This document shows, one piece after another, positions 11,501-21,217 of a stretch of DNA of 60,739 nt (the first letter of the stretch is position 1; every line of letters begins with the position of its first letter). This stretch comes from Hyaloscypha bicolor E (Eukaryota; Ascomycota; Leotiomycetes; Helotiales; Hyaloscyphaceae). The notes beneath the pieces are model-generated. The model searched no databases and was not told where the DNA came from. It was given only the letters and a program-made list of their open reading frames with translations. A program made the position numbers and the translations under genes. The DNA lies in assembly GCF_002865645.1 (NCBI RefSeq), contig NW_020194535.1, forward strand, positions 1 through 60,739, given 5' to 3'.

Positions 11501-12436
11501 ATTCCAGTAAAGTATCACGTGAGGACTCCAGGTGAGGAACATGTCTGGGCGCATTGGCTCCCCAGCAAGGACGATGCTTTTCACAGGAGGGACGGTGCTT
11601 GGTTCCATGATTCCCAGTACGGAAGGTGGAAGTGTCGTGCGAGTAGCAGCAAAACGACATATTGCATCTTCCAATCCTTGCGATTTCTCGGTCTCTGTCG
11701 GTATGCAAAGACAAGCGCCGCTTACGAGGGTCGCAAAAGTGTCGATAATGTTAACCGCCCAGCCAAAAGGTGGAAAGAGGAAATTGCGCTCTTCCGGAGT
11801 TAAGTGCAAGGCTCTGCCTACAGCAAGGGCCATCGTACTGAGACTCGCGTGAGAGTGTATAACACCTTTCGGCTCTCCAGTACTGCCCGAGGTAAATATA
11901 ACAATGGCTGGTGCTTGAGGATCTACTTCTGGGAGTGGATCGATTTCGAGGATGGTACTTGGCGCTTGTAACTCCAGATCAAGGGTGATATGGACCACAT
12001 CAGTCAGGCTGGTTTGCTGCGACTGAGGCGTCATGGCAATCAAGTGTGTTAGCTTGCCTATTTGGACCATAGATTGAATGCGAGACGTGGGGAGCGCAGA
12101 GCTTAGGGGCACACCAATTGCTCCGATTTTGAGAACGGCAAGCAAAGCCACTATCGAAGCAGGAGATGATTCTGACACTATGGCCACTTTTGATCTTTGG
12201 TTGACTCCTTGATGGGAAAATCGACCGGCGTTCACCATTACTAGGCTCCAGAGACTCTCGAAATCATATGTTGCCGAGCTCGAAACGATGCAGACGCGCG
12301 AAGGCTGCCAACGTGCATGAAATTCAATAAGAGATGGAAAGGACACATCACGGTGGAATAACTCGTCATCCACGTGGACCTCGCCTTGTTCCTGTTCTAC
12401 ACAACCGTGGTACGGTCCGTTGATTATGCTTCCCAT
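8477..12436 (-). CDS. NRPS-1, 5' part: A-T-C-A(partial) non-ribosomal peptide synthetase (frameshifted)
   Basis: A 1319-residue frame starting at MGSIINGP. A1 (about 35-520) has IFTSGSTGEPKG, NYGSSE, SGDLFEQDG, RGRIDSQLKISGQRFEPQEVE and HNGKLDR. T1 (about 550-615) has LGGNSL (Ser581). C1 (about 660-1085) starts at YPCTSMQAGLM. Its active motif HHxxxDG reads HYSVYDR (778-784): the catalytic second His is Tyr and the Gly is Arg, so peptide-bond formation by this domain is doubtful. A2 begins near 1105 with IFTSGSTGSPKG and breaks right after LLSGGCVC, where the frame runs into a stop about 20 codons on. The next frame down resumes the A2 domain exactly, so the break is a small indel. It starts with A rather than C, as an initiating module would. 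No product can be named. Confidence 0.88.
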   Translation of the reverse strand: MGSIINGPYHGCVEQEQGEVHVDDELFHRDVSFPSLIEFHARWQPSRVCIVSSSATYDFESLWSLVMVNAGRFSHQGVNQRSKVAIVSESSPASIVALLAVLKIGAIGVPLSSALPTSRIQSMVQIGKLTHLIAMTPQSQQTSLTDVVHITLDLELQAPSTILEIDPLPEVDPQAPAIVIFTSGSTGEPKGVIHSHASLSTMALAVGRALHLTPEERNFLFPPFGWAVNIIDTFATLVSGACLCIPTETEKSQGLEDAICRFAATRTTLPPSVLGIMEPSTVPPVKSIVLAGEPMRPDMFLTWSPHVILYWNYGSSETLMVLAGNAAERESNALNAGHALPSCSCYVLDENGNELPPDQPGQLVIEGHTNFMGYLRDGEACSPERGQSGCVIVRSGDLFEQDGRNAAFVHRGRIDSQLKISGQRFEPQEVENKLWSALRDVKELAVTVAMLKGNARGPVLVVVVALENKDFARDSSHARLNCSFERLVQTLPPYMIPIGALEIDKLPRFHNGKLDRKGIVCLAEQRAVTDLMDLRPPHEDQTKNLDIGLASKVALVWARVLSLDSKDVKSPSSFFLLGGNSLYAMRACKELRQIGILMSISDFFLHPTLGQMVHFIATANVFQPEEAEQPRQSRLHIPEIVSSELHQMAAKQCGVDEGLIENVYPCTSMQAGLMTLSEIQEGVYVAEHTFRLPRSWSKTAFINAWLRVLNATPILRTRIVRHQNGGLYNVTMRFDEYKARLLDMFPQSVPMICGSQLFLHYLGMDLEHDCLTWHWRVHYSVYDRWSTGLILEMAEKEYDQVETMRSTPFWLFSRAVVQQGLSEEAKEFWRSRLESFAGSVFPQLPLNHHVCRASSSITFETSIQRRRSVTTQATLIQSALALLISKIHGESDVVFGMTIHGRALFDCPDAEKVVGPAIATVPMRLQLDGFIHVHEFLKQVQTQAALMSDYEHYGIQNMKSIGPGCASAASFTTLLIVQSDLESGIGRGLRRIVELDTSASDFYLHYPLVIECFPHSEGIKVRIRYDPGVLSVWDVQMMAKQFEQLLDEMERNADPSTAIMDLSLVSPENTADLLRMSWGNLLEHRECLHERIFAKAKAWKDEDALHGWDARYTYAELDDLVRVLVARLSQSLGRIPGKIIPICYQKSAAAIVAMLATLSAGHAFLLVDPTLPAQRIKYMVEVVKADQIVCSSDTIHHVQHIVAQTINFEDIMNATSPAPEFLMDAPSSPETPAYCIFTSGSTGSPKGVLLLHKQVTSGLEAQCDGGLYRRKTRLLQFSSYSFDTCIADIFATLLSGGCVCPERRRTAAPNLSEHQRFLR

Positions 12437-13414
12437 GATGTCGCGTTGGGAGAAATGTGGCTAACGTAGGAATACGCCAAGTTCTTGAAGAGGCGAAAAT
12501 AACGTTTAGACAAATATTGAACTGCATGCTTGGTTCTGGAAAGGACAAAATGATCAGACCAGGATGGGAATGACAGCGGCGCACATCTTCCCGATAGGTC
12601 TATGCACACCCCAGAATAACACTCCAAAATTCCGCAGTACGCACACGAAAGACTGACTCCGACCTCCGTGTTTTTTTGAGCAACTAGGCTCTACGAGTTG
12701 ACTGTTTTGGTTGTTACATAAGCATTGAAGAAGCTGGACCGGTTAAGACTTCGGGATCTCGGCGAACGCGGGCTTCGGGTTCAATTTAACGACGGAATTG
12801 CTTGGATGGTCGTCAAAACCGGGCTATGAGAGAGTGATGTGCTTTTTTTGCCGTCTTGCCATCTCCGTAAACTCGCCCGAAGTTTGTGGCTGGGCCGATC
12901 TTTCCAAGCGTTGGAGTCTTGCTCGACTCCGCTGCAGTTGTCGGCCATTGGGATGCCTCGCCTTGTCCGAACTCTCTTACCTCCGTCCAGCTGGGGAGGA
13001 TCTGGATTTCACGTGCTTCTCTTTCTCTTCTAATGCGGGATTCCGCGATGCCTGCGCCTTGTAGATTGTTCTCTTAGAAGTCTGTTACGTGAAGTAATCC
13101 TCCACGATATTACTGCTCCATAGCTCGCAGCATTGTCATATCTGCCACAAGGGCCGTATTTAATATCGCTAGTACTACTTGTCCCCCTCATATCTTGGAT
13201 ATTTAGAATCAGACTTTACCAATTACCTATATTCGTAGACATATCACGAGGAGTCCCGTCTCCTACCTTGGTGTTGATCTAGCTAAAGTAAAGCTAGGGT
13301 CACGTGCTTGCAATGTAAACCAAGTAAAACGTACTGAATTGACTGCTGTTCTACAGTGGTAAGTAGCCCGTATATATAGCCCTGAACCCCCTAAGTCACA
13401 TGTACTAAATCCCT
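12437..13414. other. Intergenic region upstream of NRPS-1
   Basis: About 1 kb of ordinary composition without a convincing gene. Short open frames around 12798-13077 overlap on the plus strand, have no recognisable domain and look accidental. This DNA would hold the promoter of NRPS-1 (start 12436) and part of the upstream region of NRPS-2. CACGTG occurs near 13301, but a single hexamer is weak evidence for a regulatory site. Confidence 0.5.
13371..13378 (+). promoter_or_regulatory. TATA-like box (TATATATA)
   Basis: TATATATA lies 37 bases before an ATG at 13415 and about 270 bases before the NRPS-2 ATG at 13647. Composition around it is balanced, so it stands out. It may be the core promoter of a transcript that covers the minisatellite and perhaps NRPS-2. 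This is inferred from position only. Confidence 0.3.
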
Positions 13415-13437
13415 ATGCCAGCTGAACCGATTACAGC

Positions 13438-13560
13438 TATACAGGGTATTCCAGCCGTACATGGTATTCCAGCTATACAGGGTATTCCAGCCGTACAGGG
13501 TATTCCAGCCGTACAGGGTATTCCAGCTGTACAGGGTATTCCAGCTGTACAGGGTATTAA
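13438..13560 (+). repeat. 18-bp minisatellite, about 6.8 units, encoding GIPAVQ-type hexapeptides
   Basis: Six full 18-bp units at 13438, 13456, 13474, 13492, 13510 and 13528, plus a partial seventh at 13546. The unit is TATACAGGGTATTCCAGC with variants starting CGTACAG, CGTACAT or TGTACAG. The unit length is a multiple of three and the array lies wholly inside an open frame (13415-13603, 62 codons) that reads GIPAVQ/GIPAVH/GIPAIQ repeats. Variation is mostly C/T and at positions that conserve the peptide. The frame has no signal peptide, no dibasic processing sites and ends soon after. It could be a tiny gene, but it may equally be a noncoding array in the NRPS-2 upstream region. Confidence 0.9.
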
Positions 13561-13607
13561 GCTAGTGCACAGCCCCATGGCGTTCGGTTCCAGGGCTTAC
13601 TAAGCCT

Positions 13608-13630
13608 ATTAGGGGCCTCAGGCCCCTAAT
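13608..13630. repeat. Perfect 11-bp-arm palindrome
   Basis: ATTAGGGGCCT, a single C, then AGGCCCCTAAT: a perfect inverted repeat with a one-base centre, 16 bases before the NRPS-2 start codon. It would form a GC-rich hairpin in the 5' leader of an NRPS-2 transcript. It sits near the inferred breakpoint of the NRPS locus, which may or may not be coincidence. Confidence 0.8.
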
Positions 13631-13646
13631 TTCAACACTTGGGAAC

Positions 13647-16600
13647 ATGTTTCTTCGAAGTTTGCAGGAATTATTTGCGAGCGTTGGCCTTTCAAACACC
13701 GACCAAGAAGAATCACACGTACTTCACCAGAACATCACTGGTTTCGATGTCGGCGATATCGAACGTCGAGCCATCGTCGAGAGGCTCGCAGCATGGCAAG
13801 TCTGCAGCGCAGCGTGGTCCATTGTGTTGGCCCGCCACACTTCTCAAAGTTCCTTTGATTTCATAGCGACGAATGTATTGCCCCAAAAACCTCCAAATGG
13901 ATTGAAATTGAGCCTTTTAATAGACGTTCATACCTCTGTTGATGAGGATAACACATTTTCGGAATTGCTACACAAGCATTTGGACTTCTCCGTTCACGAC
14001 GATCAATCCGACCGCGCCACGATCTCGTCTAACGTGATCGTTTACCCCTTCAATTTCCCTGTTGGAACTACGGAAATGCCTCTACCTCCACAGATCAAGT
14101 CAGATATTACAATCCAATTACTGTCCAAGCAACCGAAGACAATTCAAGCAATATGCCACTATCACAGTTCGCTACCGGGGCACTATGTTGAGAAGGTCAT
14201 GGACCGTTTCTTGCACTTATTAAGGCATATCACAAATCACAGGAGTTGGGCTTTACTCTCTATTAGAGATATATCAATGTCATCTCTCCAAGAGGAGCTA
14301 CAGATTCGTCACTATAGCCTCCCTGGTCGCAGCCTCGCTGATATGGAAATCGGGTCGGTTCACCAACTGGTCCGCCGTCAGACTCGGAGGACTCCCAATC
14401 GCCCTGCCCTTGAGGGCACTGGTGGCGATGTGATAACCTACATGGAACTGGATCTCATATCCGACTTCATGGCAGAAGACTTCCGGCACCTATGGTTGAA
14501 CACAAGTCGCTTGGACACTGGTATTGCTGTGGAGAGTACTGTTGTGGTCGGTATTATGTTGCAAAGATCACCTGCCGTTATTATCGCTATATTGTCTTGC
14601 TGGAAGGCTGGATATACAGTAGTCCTCGTTGATCCCAGTCAACCTCACTTGAGGAATGGCTACATTATAGAAGATTCCAAGTGTGCTCTGTTGTTGGTGG
14701 ATGAATCGTGGCAAGGCAGAGTCGGTGAACATATTGCGTGGAAATATGACTTTAATGCATTGAGGCACAGGGTGAAGACATCGGGCTATACCACCGAGGC
14801 ATATCACGGATCAGAAATTGACCTCTCCCAATACCTCTTCCGGCCAGCATGGATTCGGGTTACTTCAGGATCCACCGGGAGGCCCAAATGTACCCTGCAC
14901 AATCACGCAGCTTTTGGATCCTCGATTGCTAGTTACGCCGGGAGAATACGTGCCTCTAAGACCTTACTTTTTTTCAACCCCATCTCCTCTGCGTCCGGGA
15001 ATGCCATTTGGACCTTTCTCACAAACGGCGGATGCGTTTGCATACCTCCCGAGGAGGAGATTACATCTGATCTCACGGGTTGTATCAACCGTTACCGCAT
15101 AGACGACATCTGTATCACTCCCTCGGCCATCTCCCTCACAAGCCCGGACAAAGTCCCTGCACTGAAGACCGTCTCGCTCGTTGGCGAAGCGATCCCGCGT
15201 TCTGTTGGGGAAATCTGGAGTCAGCACGTGTCATTGCTAATAGGTTACGGTGCAACGGAAATGAACTCCCACTCTTTGCCCTTCCACGATGAGGCGTAAG
15301 TATCCGTTGTGCCATTGATGCATAGACCTATGTTAACGTATATTTAGTACAGGGACTCTACCCCCTGCTCACCCACTTCCGACTTCCGACTACTCCGTCT
15401 ACATACTTCGACCAGGCACTATGAATCTCTGTCCTCTCTATGTTCCGGGAGAGATCTGCCTCAGCTCAACCTATATGAGCTCAGGATACATCAATAGGCC
15501 TGACGCCACTTCTCAAGTCTTTGCAACTCATCCGTTTCCGGGAGATGCCGGACATACCTACATCTACCGAACAGGAGACTTGGGAATGTTCATTGGAGTC
15601 CGAAGTTTTGTCTTACTTGGCCGAGTCGACTTCCAGTTCAAGGTGGACGGCAATCGGATACAGCCGGAGGAGATAGAGTCCATCGTCAATCAAGTACCCC
15701 AAGTAATCAAATGCAGGGTCATTCTGGTCGAACCCTCAGTGGGACGTCCGGTATCAACGTGTTGTGTGATATTGAAGGGGAATCCAACAAACGGCCTTCA
15801 TACGGACAATCGTTGGAAGGATTTCGTGTCTGCGGCTGAAAAGGCTTGCGCTGCCCATTTACCGGCGTACATGATGCCTCGCAGATGGTTGCAATTTGAG
15901 AAATTCCCAGAGACACCCTCAGCGAAGATAGACAATGGAGCATTGGCTATAGAGGCGAAGCTCATCATCGACAAAACAAGTCCAATCGCGTTGAGTGACG
16001 ACCTTAGGGACCACCAAGGTCGCATCTCCGTGCAAGGAAAGCTTTTCTTGGACCTAGTTCTCGAAATTCTGACAGGCAAGGATCCCGGTACATTACCCTC
16101 CGAAGAACGCGAAAAGATGCAAGTCCAATCTTTCCTTGCTAATGGAGGCACCTCTTTATTGTCTCTGCGACTCAGGTCACAATTAAGGGGACGAGGAGTT
16201 GAGATTCCAATTTCGCGACTATACAGCCCACAGAGCCTGATACAGGTGGCGTCCGATTTCACTGCAGCAGAGAGAGAGGCGGAAGAGTTTCATGTAGAAG
16301 CCACCGGACCCGCTCCAACAGTAACAGAAGCTCTGCTGCCAATAATGCCGATCGATCTCCAGCCGAATCTCACGCTTTATGAAACCGTCTTCCCAACTAC
16401 CATGCTTCAACGAGAGATGTTCGTGATGAGTATGCTGGACCCGAAGCTATGGATTTTTTACCAATTCTTCGATCTTTCTCAAGTCAGCTGCACCACTTCT
16501 CAGCTTCATGAAGCCATTGGTCTTTTGGTGTCGATAAAGCAAAATCTACGGACGGTCTTTTCGCTTCTAAACGTGGAGAGCAATCCAACAACGATAGAAC

Positions 16601-17814
16601 ATCCGGACATTGCTTTCGAATTGATCAAGGATGGCAAATTTGTTCAGGCTATTTTAAAGCCCGATGTCATCTGCGCGGATTTTTCGCAAGAAGACGAAAT
16701 TGAGGAGCCCAAGGTGTTTTGGAGAAAAGACGTCAGCAGAAAGTGGTTATTCGCACGACCACTCTGGAGAGTGGGATTCCTGTCCAAACCGCGTCTACTC
16801 GCATGGGCTTTTCACCACGCTATTGTGGACGAATGGGTAGCTCGTAATATCTCACGGGACCTTCATGCTGTCCTAGCGGCAATACTTCAGCGAGATAGTT
16901 GTCAGCAGAAACAGCCACAGGCTTTGATCGACGCTTGCGAAAATGCAGCAAAGCCTTCTATTGAGCAGTGGGTAATTGCCCATTACGGGATTGATGGACT
17001 CGATGGTTCGCCAACACCTGTCGTTTCAAAACACATAAAAGTCTGGGAGGACTTCATGGCAAACGCGAGCCCCACTCCAATACCTGACGAACTCAAGCTG
17101 TCCTACGACGCGCTACCAGCGCCTCCATTAATGCAGAAAATCAACTCTCTTCCATACGGTAATTGGTGCCGACGGCATCACATCACGGCTGCCGCATTGT
17201 TTCATGCCGTTAGTGCCCTGACGATTGCTCGGCTGCTGAACTGGTGGAGACCAGGTGGACCCCAACAACCGATTGAAGAGGTAACCTACTACCGCATCAG
17301 TTCAAACCGAGCCTCAGTCCAGGGTGCCTCGGATATGGAGGGCGCCTTGATTTCCATAAGTCCGATGAGGGTTCCGGTTACTGCTGGTTCAGACGCCGTC
17401 ACCATTTCGCAGTGCGCTCTCAATAATTGGCTTGCAACACAGGAATCAGATCCGTACTACCTAGACGGACAACTAATAGCTACAGGCCCTGAGCCAACGG
17501 CAAGACGTCGCCGTTGGGGTAATGTGCTGCTGAACCACGTTATTAACCAGAACCCAGACGGAGATGCCATGCCGTCCTTTCGCGGAGCCGTCGAAGATCA
17601 ATCTGGCTTTGCTATGGTTTGGCCATTTGCAGTGTTGGAAATCACAGTTGTAGAGATGGATTCTAGAAAAGCAGACGCGCTCCAGTTATCTTTATTGTCA
17701 AATCTAGAACAACAGAGCACCGAGGATTTCATGGGTGTATTTGTTCAAGTTCTACGGCTAGTCGTTGAGACTGAGAGTAAGTTGAGTGCTATAGAGATAG
17801 TCCAGCAGTTGTAG
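13647..17814 (+). CDS. NRPS-2: C(half)-A-T-C non-ribosomal peptide synthetase, one intron
   Basis: Exon 1 is 13647-15295 and exon 2 is 15348-17814. The 52-base intron GTAAGT...TTTAG restores the frame, giving 1371 residues. Residues 1-230 match only the C-terminal half of a condensation domain (from about C4 on, VERLAAWQVCSAAWSIVLAR); the HHxxxDG half is absent. The A domain follows with A3 VTSGSTGRPKC, A5 GYGATE, A7 YRTGDLG, A8 GRVDFQFKVDGNRIQPEEIE and A10 PSAKIDNG. The carrier core is NGGTSLLSLRL. The final C domain has FHHAIVDEW: both His and the Asp are present but Gly is Glu. Terminal C domains in fungal NRPSs often release or cyclise the product (family knowledge). A TAG lies in frame near 13564 with no earlier ATG, so the gene looks 5'-truncated. 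Direct partner of NRPS-1 by context. Confidence 0.88.
15296..15347 (+). other. Intron of NRPS-2 (52 bases)
   Basis: GTAAGT donor at 15296, TTTAG acceptor ending at 15347, and a TTAAC-like branch site inside. Splicing here joins two halves of one A domain in frame (phase 2). The other nearby AG (TACAG at 15352) would break the frame. Confidence 0.85.
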
Positions 17815-19526
17815 AACCATAAGAGAATGAAGCTGGGGTTTCTTTTGTCTCTAGCAGAGGCTAGAGATTCAATGACAGAAATGTTCACTTACTCAATACT
17901 CGAATGATACAGTGAATAATTGCAACTGATTCAACTGAATTAAGTAGAAGATTATACTGCAATTTCGCTAGTACTACCGCCAAAGCTGGCTTGTAGTCTA
18001 GGGTCTGGCCTCTGACGGATGAAAACAACACCCTGCCCACGTGACTTCACGCTCTCGCTTAAACCCCTTTGTTTAGACGAGCGGCCAGCCAGCTACCTAT
18101 ACAGGCTTCCTCGTTCCCTCAAGGCACCACCTTTACTCCTTAGCTTCAGATCTTCGTAATGCAGCTAATTACAATCGCCCTACGTTATGGGAGTCTTGTA
18201 TGTGCCGTGACATTTAAGGCCGAAAACCAATTATATATAAGAAAAAACGCAAAAACGCGTTGAATAAGTGCATTTCCTCATCGTTTCAAGTAAGAGTGGC
18301 TGCTTACTATAATATCAGACTTCTCGAAAATCGTGGAGGAGGAGGCAGCTTAGTTTCACCGTCTTCGGCACTCTTTCAAAGGAGCTTAAAACGCATGTGG
18401 AGGGGCAAAGAATAAGAAGCAGCCGCGCCAAACGACAAGACATTTCCGAATTAAAGCACTTAAGTGAGTAAAAATTTTACACCAGCCATTTCTTTGTAGT
18501 CGTACTACTACTGCGCTGCCTGTTCACCTTGGGGAAAGTTTCATATAGCAAGAGGAGAGATAGTGGTTATTATTGTCAAGTTTGTGGGTAACATTTGATT
18601 TGGGCTACTCTTCCCTTTAGCTTGCTGATCAAAGCTTACAAAAGGATAGTGAAAGCTACATATCACTTGCATCTTCTTGTTCCTTTCCAACTCTGTATTT
18701 CAAGGCAGGGACAATCTTTTTATTTGTCAGGAATGCAAAGACCGTGACTTTAGGATCATTGACATGAAAACCGACGTGCAGTCCCTATTAGTCAGGAGCA
18801 GCAACCTTATTTATGCAAAACAAAAAATTAGAGGATTTTTATTCTAATCTGTCTTGAGTCTGGCAAAGGCAAATCTCACACCCTCTTGATAAGGGTAAAG
18901 ATGTGTTTATGTTGCTTTAGTTGCATTTTCTCGACTTGCTCCCAGGTGGGTTGGAGCCTTGATGAAAGCGTTTGGCTGCATTTAATATCACATCTGCTGT
19001 GCTTGATATCTCGCTAGGAAAGGGGTGCTAACGAGCCTCCAGACAGTAGTCTGTGCGCTCAGGGCATTTTACTAACAAATAAAATTTTCAAACGATCAAA
19101 TCTTTAAAAATTAATTAATCAAATTATGCTTTAGTTACTTTACTTCTCTCACCCTAAATATTAAGTCGTGACTATTCCTTGCTATCTTATAACTTTTAAG
19201 TATTTAAGCAGGCTTTAGTTTTCCAAGGCCTATAAGCGAATTTGCGAAGCCTGAAAATGCCCGAAATCTGGCCTGAACGCACAGACTACTGCCCATCGGC
19301 TCGTAAGTGCACATCCTTGTAAGATTCTTTGTAAAGCCAGACCTTTAGCAAATACACTTTGCGGTATTCCACGTTCTTTTACAGGGTATAAAAGACCCAC
19401 AGAGTCGGGAAGACCAAGACAAAGGATGCCCAAGAAAATAAGTAGAGAGAATATCTTCTCTTTCAGATTTCCTTTGCAGTGGTGTGGTTGCTACAAGGTG
19501 ATGTGGGATTTGCCTGTCTGCAAATG

Positions 19527-20315
19527 ACCATTTCTCTGCACTTGCTGTTTAAAGAAGGAAGCTTTAGTTTGAGAGTATAATATAGGTACCCGTTGCCGTT
19601 AGAAGAAAACGTTGTCGAATATAAACTCACCTCCCAAAGTCAAGCATTCTAGCTATTTCTTTGCACTTGCTGTTTAAGATAGGAAGGACCAGACTCAGGG
19701 CATGGCACAGGAAAACGTTGCCGTCAGAAGAAAACGTCGTCGAGTATAAATTCTCTAGCCAGATTCAAATATGCAAGAGATAAGGAGGACAAGAGTGCTA
19801 CGTATCTGTTGTATCTGGTAAGGCAACTTAGCAGGCGAAAACTAGCAACTCAGCAGGGGATATTGTGCCAAAAAAAAAGGGGAACTTATCTGTAGCAAAG
19901 GACTAGGGATGGGTGTTGTCAAATTGGGTAAGGCGGTTGATTGTTGTTGTCAAGTTTGTGGGTGAGATTTGATCATGATCATCGTCTTGTTTGCTCATGA
20001 ATCAAGGTTCAAGACTTATTTGGCACCTCTGCTATTTTTTTTCCTTTTCCTCCTCCGCCTTCTCTTTTACTCTCGCTGTTCTTTTTGGGCTTGTTTGGGG
20101 AATTGAAGGTGTTTGTAGTGTTGCGAGCTTGGTTGGTTATAAGCAAAAGAAAACAACCCATTTTTATATTAAGATTTCTCAAGTTTGTTCTTCAATTTAC
20201 ACTTGCTGTTAAAGAAAGGAAGGTTCAGATTGGGGGGAAGTGGGGTTCCGTTGCCGTCAGAAGAAAACGTTATTGAATATAAATTCTCCTTCCAGAGCCA
20301 AATATTCTGGCCACA
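19527..20315 (+). repeat. Three-copy diverged repeat of about 125 bp (19527-19652, 19653-19775, 20186-20315)
   Basis: Each copy starts with a CACTTGCTGTT segment followed by an A/G-rich stretch with GGAAG. About 50-60 bases on it has GTTGCCGTCAGAAGAAAACG, then TATAAA within 20 bases. Each ends with a C-rich stretch and AGTCAA/AGCCAAAT. Copies 1 and 2 are directly adjacent; copy 3 lies 410 bases further. The conserved core plus TATAAA suggests a duplicated promoter-like unit, but no reading frame follows consistently. Confidence 0.65.
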
Positions 20316-20774
20316 TTGAGTCTTTACTGGAAATGTCTTCCTAAAGACATTGGTGAGCCCAGCCTTCCTGCATGATAACCGCATTGATCATGGTTGGGAG
20401 TGTGAATGGGGGTAGAGTGAGATTGGAGGTGATTTGCGGCTGCGAAGGATGGTGAGGGGTGAAAGGGCAGGCGTTTATTCCTAGAGGGTAAAGGAAGAGT
20501 ACTGTTGCAAAGAGTGGTGTCTAGCTATCATATTAGTGGTTTTCAAGTACCTCACTTACAATTTTATTGGAACGGAGGGAGGTATGAAGTGTATCTGCTC
20601 CTGTCATTTTCGGGGTTGATTTTCAAGGAATGTCTCGGGTCTTCCCAGCCTTTCTTCGGTCTCTCTCGATCATTTGACATGGCTAAACGGAAAAGGTGGT
20701 TTTAAAGGAATCTAATACTGGAACTCGTATTAGTAGTGGGAGGTGAAATGTGGCATTCACTTCCGGGCTTCTTA

Positions 20775-21217
20775 CGAAGACAACGGCATAAAGTATCGGG
20801 AATACAGGGCATTTTGACCCTCAGCGCTCTACAGGGTGTGAATTTAGGGCAGAAGCTCGCTATAAGCCCCTATAACTCTAGGTAGTGCTCCCTAAATCTA
20901 TATAAAGAGGCGCTATAAGATATTCGCTGGGGTAAGTAGATCTTCTAGGGTTATAGCGCTGTTGGTAGAGCAACCACAGCGCTCGGACGCTAAACAAGCA
21001 ACTATTATAGGCCCCTTTAGCGAAGGCTCCCTTGTAAGTACAGGGAAGAAGCCCTGAAAAGGTGTGGTAGCCCTTATCGAAGGCGTAAATGTGCTTTTAG
21101 GGGAAGGGCCTGGAAATATAGGGCCTTGTAGCGAGTTTGCTACCTTGATCTGTACGCTGGAGAGCCTGAAAGTCTCCCAATGCCCTGTATTCCCGATACT
21201 TTATGCCGTTGTCTTCG
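20775..21217. mobile_element. MITE-like element with 39-bp terminal inverted repeats and TA target duplication
   Basis: Bases 20773-20813 and 21179-21219 are perfect reverse complements over 41 bases. The outermost two bases of each arm are TA, leaving a 39-bp inverted repeat (outer end CGAAGACAACGGC) flanked by TA. TA duplications are typical of the Tc1/mariner superfamily. The 443-bp body has no transposase frame, so it would be a non-autonomous (MITE-like) copy. The arms are still identical and un-mutated, implying a recent insertion or escape from RIP. Confidence 0.8.

Noticed and set aside
13415..13603. RiPP-type precursor with repeated core peptide
   Set aside because: No signal peptide, no Lys-Arg processing sites between units and no maturation enzymes nearby.
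20936..20997. tRNA-like stretch (TTGGTAGAGCA resembles a D arm) inside the inverted-repeat element
   Set aside because: No B box (GGTTCGA-type) and no cloverleaf that I could fold.
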